Shown in pieces: positions 10,109 to 21,534 of a DNA stretch of 64,000 bases (the stretch's first letter is position 1; each line of letters opens with the position of its first letter). The DNA lies in contig CP154956.1 of NCBI GenBank assembly GCA_039621445.1, positions 88,046,482 to 88,110,481 on the forward strand, given 5' to 3'. The DNA comes from Euglena gracilis (lineage: Eukaryota > Euglenida > Euglenophyceae > Euglenales). A model generated the notes under the pieces. That model made no database searches and was not told the DNA's origin. It worked only from the letters and a program-made list of their open reading frames with translations. The position numbers and the translations under genes are program-made.

Positions 10109-10362
10109 GGTCGATGTGCGCAAATGCACACATCGACCACATGTGTATTTTGTGTAAGGGGTTGGTGTGCGCATATGCGCACATCGACCCTTTGTGTATT
10201 TGAAGATGGTCGATGTGCGCAATTGTGCACACCAACCACATGCAAATAAATAAGTGGTTGATGTGCGCAAATGCTCAGACCAACAACCTGTACAAAATGC
10301 GTATGTGGTTCGTGTGCACAATTGCGTGAATGGTTGATGTGCGCATTTGTGCACACCAACCA
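10109..10362. repeat. Array of about 30-bp hairpins (GGTCGATGTGCGC type)
   Basis: At least four palindromic units can be read: 10109-10138, 10158-10190, 10208-10237 and 10331-10362, with an imperfect one at 10256-10288 and a half-unit near 10306-10326. Each has arms GGT(C/T)(G)(A/G)TGTGCGC and the complement, with an AT-rich apex. Spacing is about 45-75 bp. Arm differences are mostly transitions that would remain G-U pairs in RNA. No known RNA family is recognised. Confidence 0.85.
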
Positions 10363-10369
10363 TTTGAAA

Positions 10370-11430
10370 TTTGGGAATTATACTCCACACTTTTATATTA
10401 CAACACGAAACACAACACTTGCCTTTTCTTGGATCTAAAAATAAATGTTGGGAAAAGGATTTTGAATGGGAAAGGACTGCAACATGTGACAAAGAACGGG
10501 GGGGTCTGCTAGAAATCCCACTAGCCAAATTTGGACTAGCTGCAGTCCAGCCCCCCCCCCCCCGGGGGGGTACTGCAATCCCTTAAGCAGAAGCCTGATG
10601 CCCACTGCAAGTTCGGTGGGGACTTGCGACCCTTCCTTCCCCTTCACACCACTTTCCGAAGGGGTTTGAAGCGGAAAAGGGCCGAAAAAAAATCAAAAAA
10701 ATTACAAAAAAATTGCCTAAAACGAGTTTTTCTGGCCTCCCGGCCCAGAAAAACTGCTTTTGAGCCGAAAATAAGCGTTTTCCGACCCCCCCATTTGGGG
10801 CCGAAACCCACGCATTTCGGGTCATTTCTGGGTCACAAAAGTCGAAAAAAATCAAAGAAAAGGGGTATGGGGGATATGCTATATGTCAAGGAATTGTTGG
10901 TGAATCTGAGCCCCCAAAATGGCCCCCAAACCCCTCCAATATGGCAATTCTCGGCAAATTTGGTCAAGAATGGCTTTTTTGATGATGGTCGGTCTCATTT
11001 AAAAAAAAAAACGACAAACATCAATTTTTTGATGTTTTGCGTTTTAAGTCAAAGTTTGGTTTGTTGATTGGGGGGTGAATTAATGGGGGGGGGGTTGTTC
11101 CGCGCAACTGTAGAATGAAGAATCTTTCCATATTGCCCTCAAATCCATCCCAGATATTGGTCTCTCATCCCTGCGGTGTTTTGTATGGAGGATGTGTTTC
11201 ACATCTGTTACCTGTGTGATCAACGTCAAGCTATACACACAAAAGAACGGTTGCATATGTAAGTCCTTAAGGTGCTCGTTTAGAATGAGTACTTTTATGG
11301 TGGAGAGGACAGTGTCTTGAACAATGGGGGAGGTGGATGGATTGGGGTACGGATGGACTTGCTATTGACGTCCAAAACGAGAAAAAAACAAAAAAAGGGG
11401 GCCAGCAGCACCTGAATGCTAACAGCACAG
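10370..11430. other. No supported gene; repeat end and AT-rich core
   Basis: 10525-10590 is the CCAAATTTGGACTAGCTGC ... CTTAAGCAGAAGCCTGAT end shared with 4720-4900 and, in diverged form, 14600-14700. 10660-10860 is an A-rich CGAAAAAAATCAAAAAAATT core. The remainder is unremarkable. Confidence 0.4.
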
Positions 11431-11636
11431 AGGTGTTTGTCCAGCCATGTGATGGGATCAGCGACACAGGCATGGGGGCAACCCACACCCGGCGCAGCTT
11501 ACTGTGGCGGGCAGCCCACCCCACCCGACCCAGCAGCCTGGATCCGAGGATTGCCGACACGCGGGTTAGCAGAATACGGCGAAAAACGTCCCCAACTTTT
11601 CAACGCACATGCAGGAGATCGGTGCCAAGAGGACAG
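11431..11636 (+). CDS. Possible plus-strand exon with AG|GTGAGT donor
   Basis: A possible acceptor (AACAGCACAG) at 11430 and a consensus donor CAG|GTGAGT at 11636 bound 206 bp. One frame is fully open, reading VFVQPCDGISDTGMG then THTRRSLLWRAAHPTRPSSL and ending RRSVPRGQ. Not recognised. A second open frame exists, so frame and strand are uncertain. Confidence 0.35.
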
Positions 11637-11710
11637 GTGAGTGATAATCTTATGGCGCCGTCCAAAAAAAACAACTAAATTTAATTAACCTGGAGGGGGG
11701 TCTGGGTGAG

Positions 11711-11958
11711 CAGGGATTTTTTTTTAAGACCGGGGGGTGGGGGGTCCCCCACCACCCACCCACCCCCTGGGGGGGGGGGGGGGGGCCGGGGGGGGGTCCC
11801 GGGGACCCACAAAAAAAAATGTCCGAAAAATCGCGAAAAATGCTAAAAATAGCACCTTTTCAAAATTTTCGGCGCCGACGGCGCCGAAAAGTATATTCCA
11901 TCCCCCTATCCCCCTCTGGGGGGACCCCCCCGGGGTGCACGACTAAAAAAAACCCCTA
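11711..11958. mobile_element. hAT-type MITE, same family as the exonic copy at 51828
   Basis: It begins CAGGGATTTTTTTTTAAGAC and ends GACTAAAAAAAACCCCTA. The flanks tgggtgag (11703-11710) and agggtgag (11959-11966) match at 7 of 8. The interior GAAAAATGCTAAAAATAGCA, the TTTTCGGCGCCGACGGCGCC hairpin and AAGTATATTCCA parallel the 51828-52101 element. Confidence 0.85.
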
Positions 11959-11959
11959 A

Positions 11960-12337
11960 GGGTGAGTTAAATTGGGGGTCAAAAAAAATCGGCGCTTCAA
12001 CCTAGTTTAGGGAACCCACCGCAAGCGTGTGTGTGTTTCCTGCCGAGACCTTTCCCCGGCGATCGGGCTTGGCTAATGAAATGAAGGCGAAGTAGCCCCG
12101 GTGGTTGGCACCGTTCCGAGTTCACCAGGGGAATACCATGGAATTGCAACCAAAATGGGCGGCCCGGACAGGCCCGACGTCGCACCACAGGCAATGAGGG
12201 GTGCTTCAGGCAAGGGCTCCGGGGCCAACGATTGCGGGGCCCCCAGGGGGCCGAGAGCAGGCTTCTTTTTAACCCCTCGGCCTGAAAGGTGGGTGTGGAC
12301 CCGGGGGGGGGGGGGGGCTCAGCCCAGTCTCCAGGGT
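11960..12337. other. No supported gene
   Basis: Mixed sequence ending in poly-G. Frames here are short and overlapping. Confidence 0.3.
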
Positions 12338-12424
12338 AAACCCCCTCAAATAATACCCCGGGGTATTATTTTTTTGCTTGAAGTCCCGGCCCAAGGGGGG
12401 GAGGTATTATTTGGGAGGGGGTAA
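12338..12424. mobile_element. Short TA-flanked foldback (CCCCCTCAAATAATACC ends)
   Basis: CCCCCTCAAATAATACC at the left and GGTATTATTTGGGAGGGGG at the right are inverted, flanked by TAA on both sides. A related GGGGTATTATTTGGGGGAGG lies at 13187-13206. Confidence 0.55.
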
Positions 12425-12660
12425 TAGCACCCCAAAATTTTCACAATTTTTCGAAGTGTCGTGGGAGCCAAAATAGCGCCAAAACCCCCCTTTGTGATCA
12501 TTTTTTGAACTTTCTTATGAAATTTACCATTTTTTGGAGGTCAGATGATCCAGAAAAATCGCCCAAAAAGTACAAAAATTTGCTTCCCATAACTCCCCCT
12601 CTGCCTAGCGTCTGAGCCACGTTTTTGGTTTTACAGTGAAAAACTGCGCAAGGAAAAGAG
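12425..12660. other. No gene seen
   Basis: AT-rich spacer between two elements. Confidence 0.3.
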
Positions 12661-12678
12661 ATCAGCACCATTCAAAAC

Positions 12679-13163
12679 CAGGGGTTTTCTTAAGCCGGAG
12701 GGCACCCATCCCCCGGGGGGGGGGGTCCAGCCAGCCAGGAGCTCAAATCCAGCCAGCAACCCAAGTTCGGGATGGGAGCCCCCCCCGGGGGGGGGGGGGT
12801 CGGGTGAAATAAAGTTGGGTCCAGCCCGGCTGGAGGCCGGGCCAGCCGGCCGCAGGCTGGCCAGCCAATTGGGCTGCCCGGCACACCTATCCCTGCATTT
12901 TCCCCCCTCATCACAGCTTCCTCCATCACAGCCCCCCAGCCTTGACCTAGCTCCATCCATCAAAATGTCGAAAATGGCAAAAAAATATTGGAAATTTTTG
13001 TTTTTCACCGACCCAGCTCAGCCCAGCCCCCTCCAGCCCCAGACCCCCCCCCTCCCCCCCCATCCCCCCCGGGGGGGGGCCCAGCCAGCAGCTCAAATCC
13101 AGCCAGCAGCCTTTTTGCAAGCCGGAGGCTGGACCCCCCCGGGGGTCCTTAAGAAAACCCCTG
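12679..13163. mobile_element. hAT-type MITE, perfect target duplication ttcaaaac
   Basis: CAGGGGTTTTCTTAAG and CTTAAGAAAACCCCTG are exact inverted ends. The flanks ttcaaaac at 12671-12678 and 13164-13171 are identical. It is in the opposite orientation to the 61880 copy, with which it shares the GCTGGCTGGA motifs, CATCAAAATGTCGAAAATGG and the GCCGGCCGCAGGCTGGCC hairpin. Confidence 0.95.
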
Positions 13164-13209
13164 TTCAAAACCTTATTATTATTTGGGGGGTATTATTTGG
13201 GGGAGGGTT

Positions 13210-13874
13210 TATTTAAAGATGGAGAGGATGGAGGGGAGGGGGTTGACCCCAGACCCCCCTCCCCCCAATGAGGGAAGGGGGTTCGACCACCCGTACCTCG
13301 CAGAAAAAATTTGGTGGGCTTCAAAAAGAAGCCCTGAAATCGTGTTTTCAGGTGGTTTTTCAACAAAATGACAAAAACAAAATGATAAATATAAACAATA
13401 AAGAACTGGTTCCGGGGGGGCGGACCGCCCTTCAGCTGAGGGGAGGGGTGGCCCATACTCCCTCTGGGAGGGGGGGACTGGACTCCCCCTGTTCCCCCTG
13501 AACAAAATCAACGCTCACTCAACACCCCGCTAGACGACCCGGGAGGCCTTCCGAGTTAAAAAAAAAAGGCAGCCTGGCCGCGAGATGGCCGGAACTGTGA
13601 GAAATCTCCGCAAAGCGACGGAGCAGCGCAGACAGATGGATGGGCGGGCCGGGTGACACTTCGGGGTTCCCCTTTCGGTTACGCGCACCCGGGACCTGGC
13701 ACAGGAAGACAGGCACCCCACCCGCCGGCTCACTGGTCCGGCAGGCCACTCGGCCTCCCAACTCACCCTCCGTTCGGGACGTCTAAATGCCAGAACCCAA
13801 CTCCGGCCTGGGACCTCCACAGGGGGTCCAGCCCACCCACCTTCTTCTGGCGTTTCGTGGTCTGCTTTTTGTTA
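13210..13874. other. No supported gene
   Basis: Contains GGGAGGGGGTTGACCCC-type palindromes and GC-rich open frames on both strands between 13530 and 13820 without clear splice borders. Confidence 0.3.
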
Positions 13875-14060
13875 TGTCAATAAAGCCTGGGCAAATGAGA
13901 CAGGGGGGTGGCTTTTGAACGTGTTCCATTTGTGAGAAATGGGGCGAATAATTGGTGTAAACCCGTCCAATACAAACCTAAATATAAACCCCTCCAGGTG
14001 GGTCGGGAAATTCCGCCCAAATAACCCCCCCACCCCCGGGAAAATGCTGACAGGCGCCGC
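13875..14060. repeat. Repeat arm, inverted partner of 17225-17415
   Basis: AAGCCTGGGC, GTGTTCCATTTGTGAGAA, AAATTCCGCCCAAATA and CGCCGCGTGAGCGGCGCGAG appear in this order. The complementary series appears at 17225-17415. Confidence 0.75.
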
Positions 14061-15130
14061 GTGAGCGGCGCGAGACTGGAAAAATCCAATAATTCATCAT
14101 TTTGTGACAGTTTTAGGTCATCGTTTTTGAATTTGTCCAAAAAAAATAGCCATTCGCTGAATTTTGGCGCAAAAATGGTGAGGTTTGGGCAATATGGGTT
14201 TGGGCAAATTTGTGTGTGCGCTTTTGTTCACGGCTCCCGCCCAAAATATAACACTGCAAACATAAACCCCCAGGGTCTTGAAATTTCCGAAATGTGAAGT
14301 CATGGCGCTTGAAGCTTCAAATGAACTCACAAAAAATTATGTCATCGGGTTACACTTGTCGGGTGTCCGTTGGGTCATTTTGGGAGGATTTAATATTGTC
14401 TAATATATTTTTTTTCAATTGAAACACCAGCTAAACCCCCTCCCCCGCGGGGTCTGGGGATCCGGAAAAATTCCTCTGGCGGTGCAAGCCGATGCAGAAA
14501 TTAGGTTTTTTCTATTTTTTTTGGCTGATTTTGTTCCAAAAAAAACCAACATGCCAAAAATGTACATTTTTGGCCAGTTTTGGGCTGTCCAACACGGTCC
14601 ACTGGTATTTCCACTAACCGAATTTGGACTAGGTGCGGTCCAGCCCCCCCCCCTCCCGGGGGCACTGCGAACCCTTGAGCAAAAGCGTGCTCTCCACATC
14701 TGAGGCACCAATGCCCCTCTTTTTTTTTGTGCTTGGGGGAGACCATCAGAGAATACATTCAACGCCCAGAAGGGAAAAGCCACATTTCCAAACCAATTCA
14801 TCCACGACGGAGCAATAGGCAAGATGTCGTGTAATTTTGAAGACATCTATCATCGATGGTTTTTTGAATTTACTTAAATTCACTTACCAATTGATTTCTT
14901 GAATGGTCTTAATTACTCCAAATAAATAAACACAAAAACAACTGAAAACCCCGCACAGAGGAATGACACACACCAAAGATGTGAATACACGCAATAGGGG
15001 CAACGGGTCAGCCCGAGGCACTTCACCAGCCCCGGGTTAAACAGCGGGGGATATAACAGGAACCAACAAACGCCTGCTTGTTGGCTACCGAGAGCTCAGA
15101 AGTATGCGCACGTTTGTGTTGAATGTGTTC
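14061..15130. other. No supported gene; repeat fragments
   Basis: 14520-14600 is the CCAAAAATGTACATTTTTGG core. 14600-14700 is a copy of the CCGAATTTGGACTAGGTGCG ... CTTGAGCAAAAGCGTG repeat end. The rest is AT-rich. Confidence 0.35.
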
Positions 15131-16108
15131 TCAACACAAACAGCAATAGAGATGTGTATACCCAGGAGGTTCAAAATTGCACCACTGGATATGATGGGGT
15201 TCAGGGTCTGATTCTGACTGCCGACTATTTCCCCAGGATTTGACCAGCGTAAATTTCATTGGCGAGATCCCCCGCGCGATTTCCATAAGGTCACGCTTTT
15301 GGGCCAAGCTCGAAGCCCAAATTTTTTTCGAAAAACGGGCATGGAAACGGGTATTTTTGGTCACCGCATATGTGTCATGTGTCATCTTATTGGTGCTCTT
15401 CTTATTGTAAGGTATCACTCCTGCACTTTGAGATGTTGTGGTTTGAATGACTTTGGTGCTGGAGGGAAGGAAAGCTTGATATTCGGTACACCGCGACGTG
15501 AGAAGAGCACTGGCAGGTCGGGCACAAATGCAAGCCGAGAAACGGCAGCACAAGGCGGCGGTGGGAATGGAGAGTAGGGAGCGGCAGGGCCGTACGGGAA
15601 GGCCTGATGGGGGGAGTCCAGCCCAAAACCATCCCCATGGTGTCGGAAAAAACGGGAACAAACCTTCGGCGACGAAGGTATTAAAAAATTGAACCAAAAA
15701 TCGGCACACCGGGAAAACAGGGTGAGGGGCACACCCATCGGGAGAGGGGCGGGGGGGGGGTGATCCATGCGATTTGCCGGGTTTCCCGACCAGCCCTGGG
15801 GAGGGAAGGGGAGGGGGAGGGGAGCGCTGTGTGGGGAGCGTGCAACGGGCTGGGGTACATGTGGCCAGCACACAGCGACACCGTACCACTTCGTCCGCTC
15901 CAATCCCCCCAAACCCCCGCGGAGTGTACCCACGTTGTTCCAAAACACGGGTGAGCTGCCTGGCATCCTCTGCCTTGCACCCTCTGTGAGCACCCGCGTT
16001 GTTTTTCGATAACCGGCTTTCCAACAACCGGGGGCCATCCCCTGTTGTTGGAAAGCCGGTCATCGAAAAATAATCACATTGGCCAATCATCAATTTAGAC
16101 AATCTCAT
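15131..16108 (-). CDS. Long open frame, doubtful gene
   Basis: 325 codons are open on the minus strand. It crosses the 16002-16070 hairpin and a proline-rich GC stretch, and it has strong competitor frames. Its composition shifts along its length and no motif is recognisable. It may contain a real exon (EDARQLTRVLEQRGYTPRG, about 15900-15960) but is unlikely to be one protein. Confidence 0.15.
   Translation of the reverse strand: MRLSKLMIGQCDYFSMTGFPTTGDGPRLLESRLSKNNAGAHRGCKAEDARQLTRVLEQRGYTPRGFGGIGADEVVRCRCVLATCTPARCTLPTQRSPPPPLPSPGLVGKPGKSHGSPPPRPSPDGCAPHPVFPVCRFLVQFFNTFVAEGLFPFFPTPWGWFWAGLPPSGLPVRPCRSLLSIPTAALCCRFSACICARPASALLTSRCTEYQAFLPSSTKVIQTTTSQSAGVIPYNKKSTNKMTHDTYAVTKNTRFHARFSKKIWASSLAQKRDLMEIARGISPMKFTLVKSWGNSRQSESDPEPHHIQWCNFEPPGYTHLYCCLC
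16002..16070. repeat. Near-perfect 69-bp hairpin
   Basis: TTTTTCGATAACCGGCTTTC and its continuation to 16034 pair with CCCCTGTTGTTGGAAAGCCG and its continuation to 16070 around a 4-base loop. The arms are about 31 bp with one or two mismatches. Confidence 0.9.
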
Positions 16109-16960
16109 TCATGACAGTCGTCGGAGCAGGGTTCGGTGAGACAACAGGTTTGACGCGAGGCCAGCTGGTCTGGACCCCCAGGTCCAACATCGGGGGGGTG
16201 GGGGGGCGCCGTACAAACACTCCCATGTGCTGTGTGTGTTCGGGGGAGCTCTGCCAAGAGAGAGATGTAGTGCCGACAGCGGCACCAAAGGGGGGATGTG
16301 CGCAGCGATACAACAGAGGCGGGCTGGGATGTGCGAGGCCGTATGGATTGCCGTGACCGGTGGAGGGTTGGGGCCGGTGGCTGGCAGAGGCAAAAATAAA
16401 AAAAATACACGTAATCTGGTAAACAGCATTCCGGAGATAAGCCTGGAGGGATCAAACCCCGCAAAATAAACCCCCCCTCCAGCAATAAAAGAAAAAAAAC
16501 ACAAATTAGCAGAAATGTTGCAAAAAAACACATAAAATGGATAAAACTGGTGCAAAAATATGCCCATTTTATTATTTGGGGGGAGGGACTTCAAACCCAC
16601 CCCAACAAGAAAGAACAATTCAGAGAAACAGAAAATCATGACACTAAAATCAGCGCTCCTGAAGGGAGTGGGTTGGACACCCCTGTGAGGATGGGGGTTG
16701 ATTGCGATTGGTTTGCGGGATACCCGGACAGCGGGGAAAAAAATTCGGCAATGGTTTTTGGTGTGTACATTATTTTTCAGAAAGGTGGTCAACGCTGGTC
16801 CACGGGAGGAAAACCCATTTGATCGGATCCTGTGGAAGGCTGGCGTCAGAGGGCCCCCACGACACCCCCTCCTGCCTCTGAGGACACCAATCATCTATTT
16901 GTTTGACGATCTGATCCCGACCAGGCTTCTGCTGACCAACTCCGAGGCGAGGGTTGGGGT
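16071..16960. other. No supported gene
   Basis: A 261-codon minus frame spans it but crosses poly-A/T and repeat DNA and is not protein-like. Confidence 0.3.
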
Positions 16961-16964
16961 GCTT

Positions 16965-17060
16965 TAGGCTTTGGGGTACCTGCCCATATAGGCACCCCCT
17001 CCGTTTCCGTCCCTGGTGCCTGCCAACCAAACTAATTTTCCCTTGAAAAATGGACAGAAA
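16965..17060. repeat. Dispersed repeat (GTGCTATGGGGTGCCTGCCCATA family), copy 2
   Basis: Diverged copy: GCTTTGGGGTACCTGCCCAT, then ACTAATTTTCCCTTGAAAAA. Confidence 0.65.
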
Positions 17061-17224
17061 AAAATCCGATTATTTGTTCCTTCAATCAGTTCAGCTTCTT
17101 TTTAAAGAAGTGCGCATCCCCGGGGGGGGGGGGGGGGCTGTGGAGAGGCAGAGGTTCAGGGGGTTAGGTTTTGGGGTGGGTTGCACAATGGGATCCCCCC
17201 TGGTGCCTTTGGCCCTCTGGCCCT

Positions 17225-17415
17225 CGCGCCGCTCACGCGGTGCACGTCTGCATTTCCCCGGGGGGTATTAGGGCGGAATTTCAAGACCCCACGGGGGGGG
17301 TATAATTGGGGGTTTGCATTGGAGGGGCGCACACCCGTTATTCACCTCACTTCTCACAAGTGGAACACATTTCAAAAGCCCCTGCTTCGTAGGCCTGGGC
17401 TTCATTGGCATAACA
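17225..17415. repeat. Repeat arm, inverted partner of 13875-14060
   Basis: Reverse-complement relative of 13875-14060: CGCCGCTCACGCGGTGCACG, then GGGCGGAATTTCAAG, then TCTCACAAGTGGAACAC. Confidence 0.75.
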
Positions 17416-17514
17416 CACGGCAGACCGACCCCCTGGGGAAGGGGGGGCCATTCCGTTCTGCCCCCCCCCCACCACAGCGCCGGCCACCCACGCCGGCAGC
17501 GGCCGCCGCGGCCC

Positions 17515-17592
17515 CTACGTGCTGTCGGTGTAGTACACGGCGTCGTGGTCGATGGGGATCGCCCCGACCGTCTCGACGTGCCGCAGCCACTC
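17515..17592 (-). CDS. Terminal exon ending ...AVYYTDST-stop
   Basis: A CTCTCCCCCAG acceptor is followed by 25 codons and TAG. It reads EWLRHVETVGAIPIDHDAV then YYTDST. The clean acceptor, coherent reading and stop suggest a genuine last exon of a minus-strand gene. The protein family is not recognised. Upstream exons would lie to the right (24-28 kb or further). Confidence 0.5.
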   Translation of the reverse strand, partial: EWLRHVETVGAIPIDHDAVYYTDST

Positions 17593-17599
17593 CTGGGGG

Positions 17600-20070
17600 A
17601 GAGGGGGCAGAGGGGCCCGGGCTACACCGTTTGGTCTCCCCGACACTGTCGCCCCCGGACTTCTGTCCAAGACCCCCGGGCCTCACCCCCACCAGGAGGT
17701 TGCTTAGTCACGGCCCTGGGGGAGTCCAGCTCAGAGAAAGGCTGCTGGCTGACCCACCTCCTCCCCCCCCCCCCGCTGCGTGGCGCTGTTCCAATCTGTT
17801 TGCGCGCTTAACCGGCCGGGAGAAGTGTTCCGGGGATGGTTTGTTGTCGGGGCGGGATGCTGTTGCCCTCTGCCATCGGGGGCAACAAAGCACGGGGGGG
17901 GGGTGCGTGCTGACCCCCTTTTTTCCCTCAAAGGACCCCACCCGAGGGAGGGGGAGGGTGTGTGGATGGGTCCGGGGCTGGACCCCGGTGGGTGCCGAGC
18001 CAGAGGTCTAGGTATGGTGTTTCAGTGCGAAGGGCCGGTGTATTTTTGGGGGTGAATTTTCGGCAAGTTTTTTGGGGGTTCCGATGGACGACAGGGACTC
18101 GTAGCCAGCTGGTACCCAATCTCCGGGGGAGGGGGGGTCCAGCCCACCAGCAGCCTCAATTCAACCCCGACCAACAAGTTTTAATTGTTTTCCAGCCACC
18201 CAAAGGGCGGCTGGATGGTGACATATTTTTGGCTTTCGGGGGTGCAAAAATGGGCCAAAATTGATGGGCAGAATTGGGTCGGAGTTGGGCTGGTCAAAAA
18301 AAAATCGCTTTTTTTGCAGAATGGGGGGTTTTGGGAGGTATGTTTGGAGTTTTCAGTTCTTTTTGGGTTCCCGGTTCGACCCCAGTTTGGCCCAGTTCCA
18401 GCCGGGTTGGACCATGGGCCTTCATTCAAGTCTCAGAGGGCGTCTTATAGGTACAGGCACCAAGCTGAAGCAAAATTTCATCTCTTGTGGGGTGGGGATT
18501 CTCTTCAGCACTTCGATTAAAACCCGGAGTGGTACTTCTGTGGGGGAGGTCATCACGCAGTGTGTGGAGGGGTGATGCGATGACTTGATGGATTCCGGCC
18601 CAAAATGCATTGTCAAAAACCATCTCATATTGAACACCAAGAATTCTCATGGTATCTGACAGGCGACAAAAACTTAACCATAACGAGAGACGCACCCCCA
18701 CAAAATAAGACCCCCCTGCCGATTTTCAGCAAAAATCCCAAAACTAGACCCCCATAAAATAAGACACCCCTCAAGATTTTTGGGCAGAACCGAAAAAATT
18801 GACCACCCTGGAAAACTGCGAAAATGCCCCCAAAATGGGTGATTTTTGGCATTTTTCGATTTTCATTATTTTGCTGTTATAATGGATTGTTTTGGGGGAC
18901 AATCTTTGCTCATTGCCAAAGATTGTCCCTTTCAGGGCCTATTTTTGGACCCTCCTGCAAGGTTTTTTTTGGCCGGATTTTCAGCAAAAATAAAAAAAAG
19001 TAGAACCTCCCAAATCAAGACCTCCCCTGGGATTTTCAGCAACGGACCTCAAAATTGGACCTGGGCCTCATTTTTTTTTATGGGGTGGTGGCAACTTCAA
19101 GCAGACACAACGAATGCAAATATAACTTAAATATTTAGGAAAAATAAAAAAATATGAAGTTAATCAATAAGAAAATAATTGGAAGATGCATTTTTGCCAA
19201 TGTTTCGGCAGTGCCAGAAATGCTTGGAGCGTGGCTTGAATCCAACCCATCTCAGTGTGATAGTGTGATGAAGGCGGACATGCACTGAGAAGGAAAAAGG
19301 TCAGAAAAAGAAAGCGGCACACCCGCACACGCTTGTCCTCTTCCTCAGTGAGGTACGTGGTTGGCAGACTACGCTCGGACGGGGCGATGCTCAAACCCTG
19401 AAAAACAAAACAACAGAATAAAATATAATGAACAATAAAATAATAACTCACACCAGAAAAACAAAAAGAAAAACAACGCGTGTAAACACTTATAGCCAAA
19501 ATAGCATCGGTGTTGAATTTGACGTGAATGAAGATGAAAAGTTTTTAGAAACATCAAAAGTTAAACATTAAATTTATCAAATGAATAAATAAATAAATAT
19601 TAATGTGTTTTCATAAAGTAATTAAATCAATCTACTACCTTTCATTGAATAATTAATTAATTATTGTAAATTAATTCATGAAACAAAAACTTTTCAAACA
19701 TTAACTTCAATTTGATCCAGTCAGATAAATACGTTGCTTGGGGAAATCTTTACCCCGATGACGGACTGATGAAGTCTATTAGGGACTAGTCCGTCAGTTG
19801 AGGAGCATGGGGTGCGCGACCTGGCCAACCCACATGGAAGGGTGGAAGGGAATACCGCCTTGGACATGATGGTGTCCGTTCTTCGATCCAAGCAGTTGCT
19901 CTCAGTGTCGCCCGGCACGTCCAGGCGCTGAGGCAGTTGGCACGTGGGGGGAATGAATGTTTGGTGGCAGAGAAAAATCATCTAGAAAACACACGGTCAA
20001 AAATTTTGGCGTAGCTGGATATGCTGTGGAATAAGCACAATCCTATCACTATTTGTCACTGATCGATAAT
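17600..20070. other. Intron-like sequence, no gene supported
   Basis: 17620-18000 is GC-rich with poly-C and frames on both strands. 18120-18440 resembles the GGGGTGCAAAAATGGGCC part of 62490-62520 inverted. 18695-19060 repeats AAATAAGACCCCCC and GATTTTCAGCAAAAAT phrases two to three times. 19150-20040 is AT-rich. Confidence 0.4.
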
Positions 20071-20074
20071 GTAT

Positions 20075-20243
20075 GTATATTTGTGTGTGTGCATGCATAT
20101 GTATATGTATATGTATATGTACCTGTATATGTATATGTATCGATATGTAAATGTATTTATTTATATGTGTGTGTATATATGTGTGTATAAAAATGTATAT
20201 ATATGTGTATGTGTATGTGTATATGTATATGTATATGCAAATA

Positions 20244-20315
<72 letters not shown>

Positions 20316-20320
20316 TATGA

Positions 20321-20362
<42 letters not shown>

Positions 20363-20387
20363 TTATGTATATGTGTATGTGTATGTG

Positions 20388-20427
<40 letters not shown>

Positions 20428-20428
20428 C

Positions 20429-20490
<62 letters not shown>

Positions 20491-20495
20491 TTGTA
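20075..20495. repeat. (GTATAT)n satellite tract
   Basis: About 420 bp of GTATAT/GTATGT hexamers with a few interruptions, open in several frames as Met-Tyr/Cys-Ile repeats. Not coding. Confidence 0.97.
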
Positions 20496-20499
20496 TGTA

Positions 20500-21534
20500 A
20501 TATGTGCAATATGGTACGGTATGATATGGTATGGGCATCCAGATATTTGAACTTCCCAGAAAAAAGAATTCCAATAGAAAGCATCTCCCCCCCAAGGCTT
20601 GAATGACTGAATGGTGTTTGACCTGAAAACGGCAAAAATATGCCCTCGGGTGGTGCGAAGTGAGGGACAATTGAAGAAATTTGCAACTGACTGAAGAGCA
20701 GTTGAAAGTGGGTTATGTGTGTGTGTGTGTGTGTGTACAATCTTCATTTTTTGTGCTCAACCTCATTTTCTGCTGGTTTCAATCCCTTCCTGCCCCCCAA
20801 AAAAATAAAAAAAAATATGCCCCATCCCTCAATGATTTGTTGGCTTAGTGATGATTCGTCGGTTTCTTGCTACCTGCTAAATACTTCATTTCAAAGGGGT
20901 AATTTTTTTTACAAAATCAGTGTAATTACAAAGAAACACATTCGAAAAAAAAGAAACTTTCGAATGACAGACTGTGCTTAATTTTGTCAGTGTTGGGCTG
21001 AGACAACACCTTCGGTGAACGGTTTCCCCCCTCGTCCTCCGACGCACTCTCCCTCTTCTTTTCCATCTCGTCTCGGTGCTCGACAGATATCTGCACAGGA
21101 ATCAGTGAGCAGCGACATGCCTGTGCCAATGTGCTATTGCCAAAAGAACCAAGTACTTTCCACGTGGTACACATCCCAAATTGAATAGAAAGTGGTGGCA
21201 GCACATAAAGAAAACAAAAAGGGAAACAACACCAATAATAATAGGGACAATAAATAAGAATAGCAAAACATATAGGAAAACAAATACCAAGGGTGAAAGC
21301 TGTTTGGAAAATGCACGTGGAAAAATGGGAAAAAAATACCGCCAGTGGCACACCGTTTGCACAGTGGATGTCCCGCAGCCCATACTGCGTCCGTCACGCA
21401 CAGTGCATCGCCGGCACAGAAAATGGATGGCGGTTAGGAACTGCGGGAACCGAGGACATATTCCATTCGATCCCAGGGTGTCTGAGGCGAACTGAGAACC
21501 TGTTGCTGCCCCAAGGTTGCCCACCCTCTGCCCC
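20500..21534. other. No supported gene
   Basis: Mixed sequence. Hydrophobic minus-strand frames at 20926-21524 lack splice support. Confidence 0.3.

Noticed and set aside
11711-11958. MITE ends as splice sites (GTTTTT...AAG)
   Set aside because: Splicing at those internal positions would leave extra bases that break the frame in the exonic copies; no GT/AG pair sits at matching duplication offsets.
16109-16894. 261-codon minus-strand open frame
   Set aside because: It runs through poly-A/T stretches and repeat DNA, has shifting composition and no splice support or motif.
20069-20606. Met-Tyr-Val rich frames on both strands
   Set aside because: Artefacts of the (GTATAT)n tract; likewise at 22.0-22.4, 29.9-30.4 and 47.2-47.5 kb.
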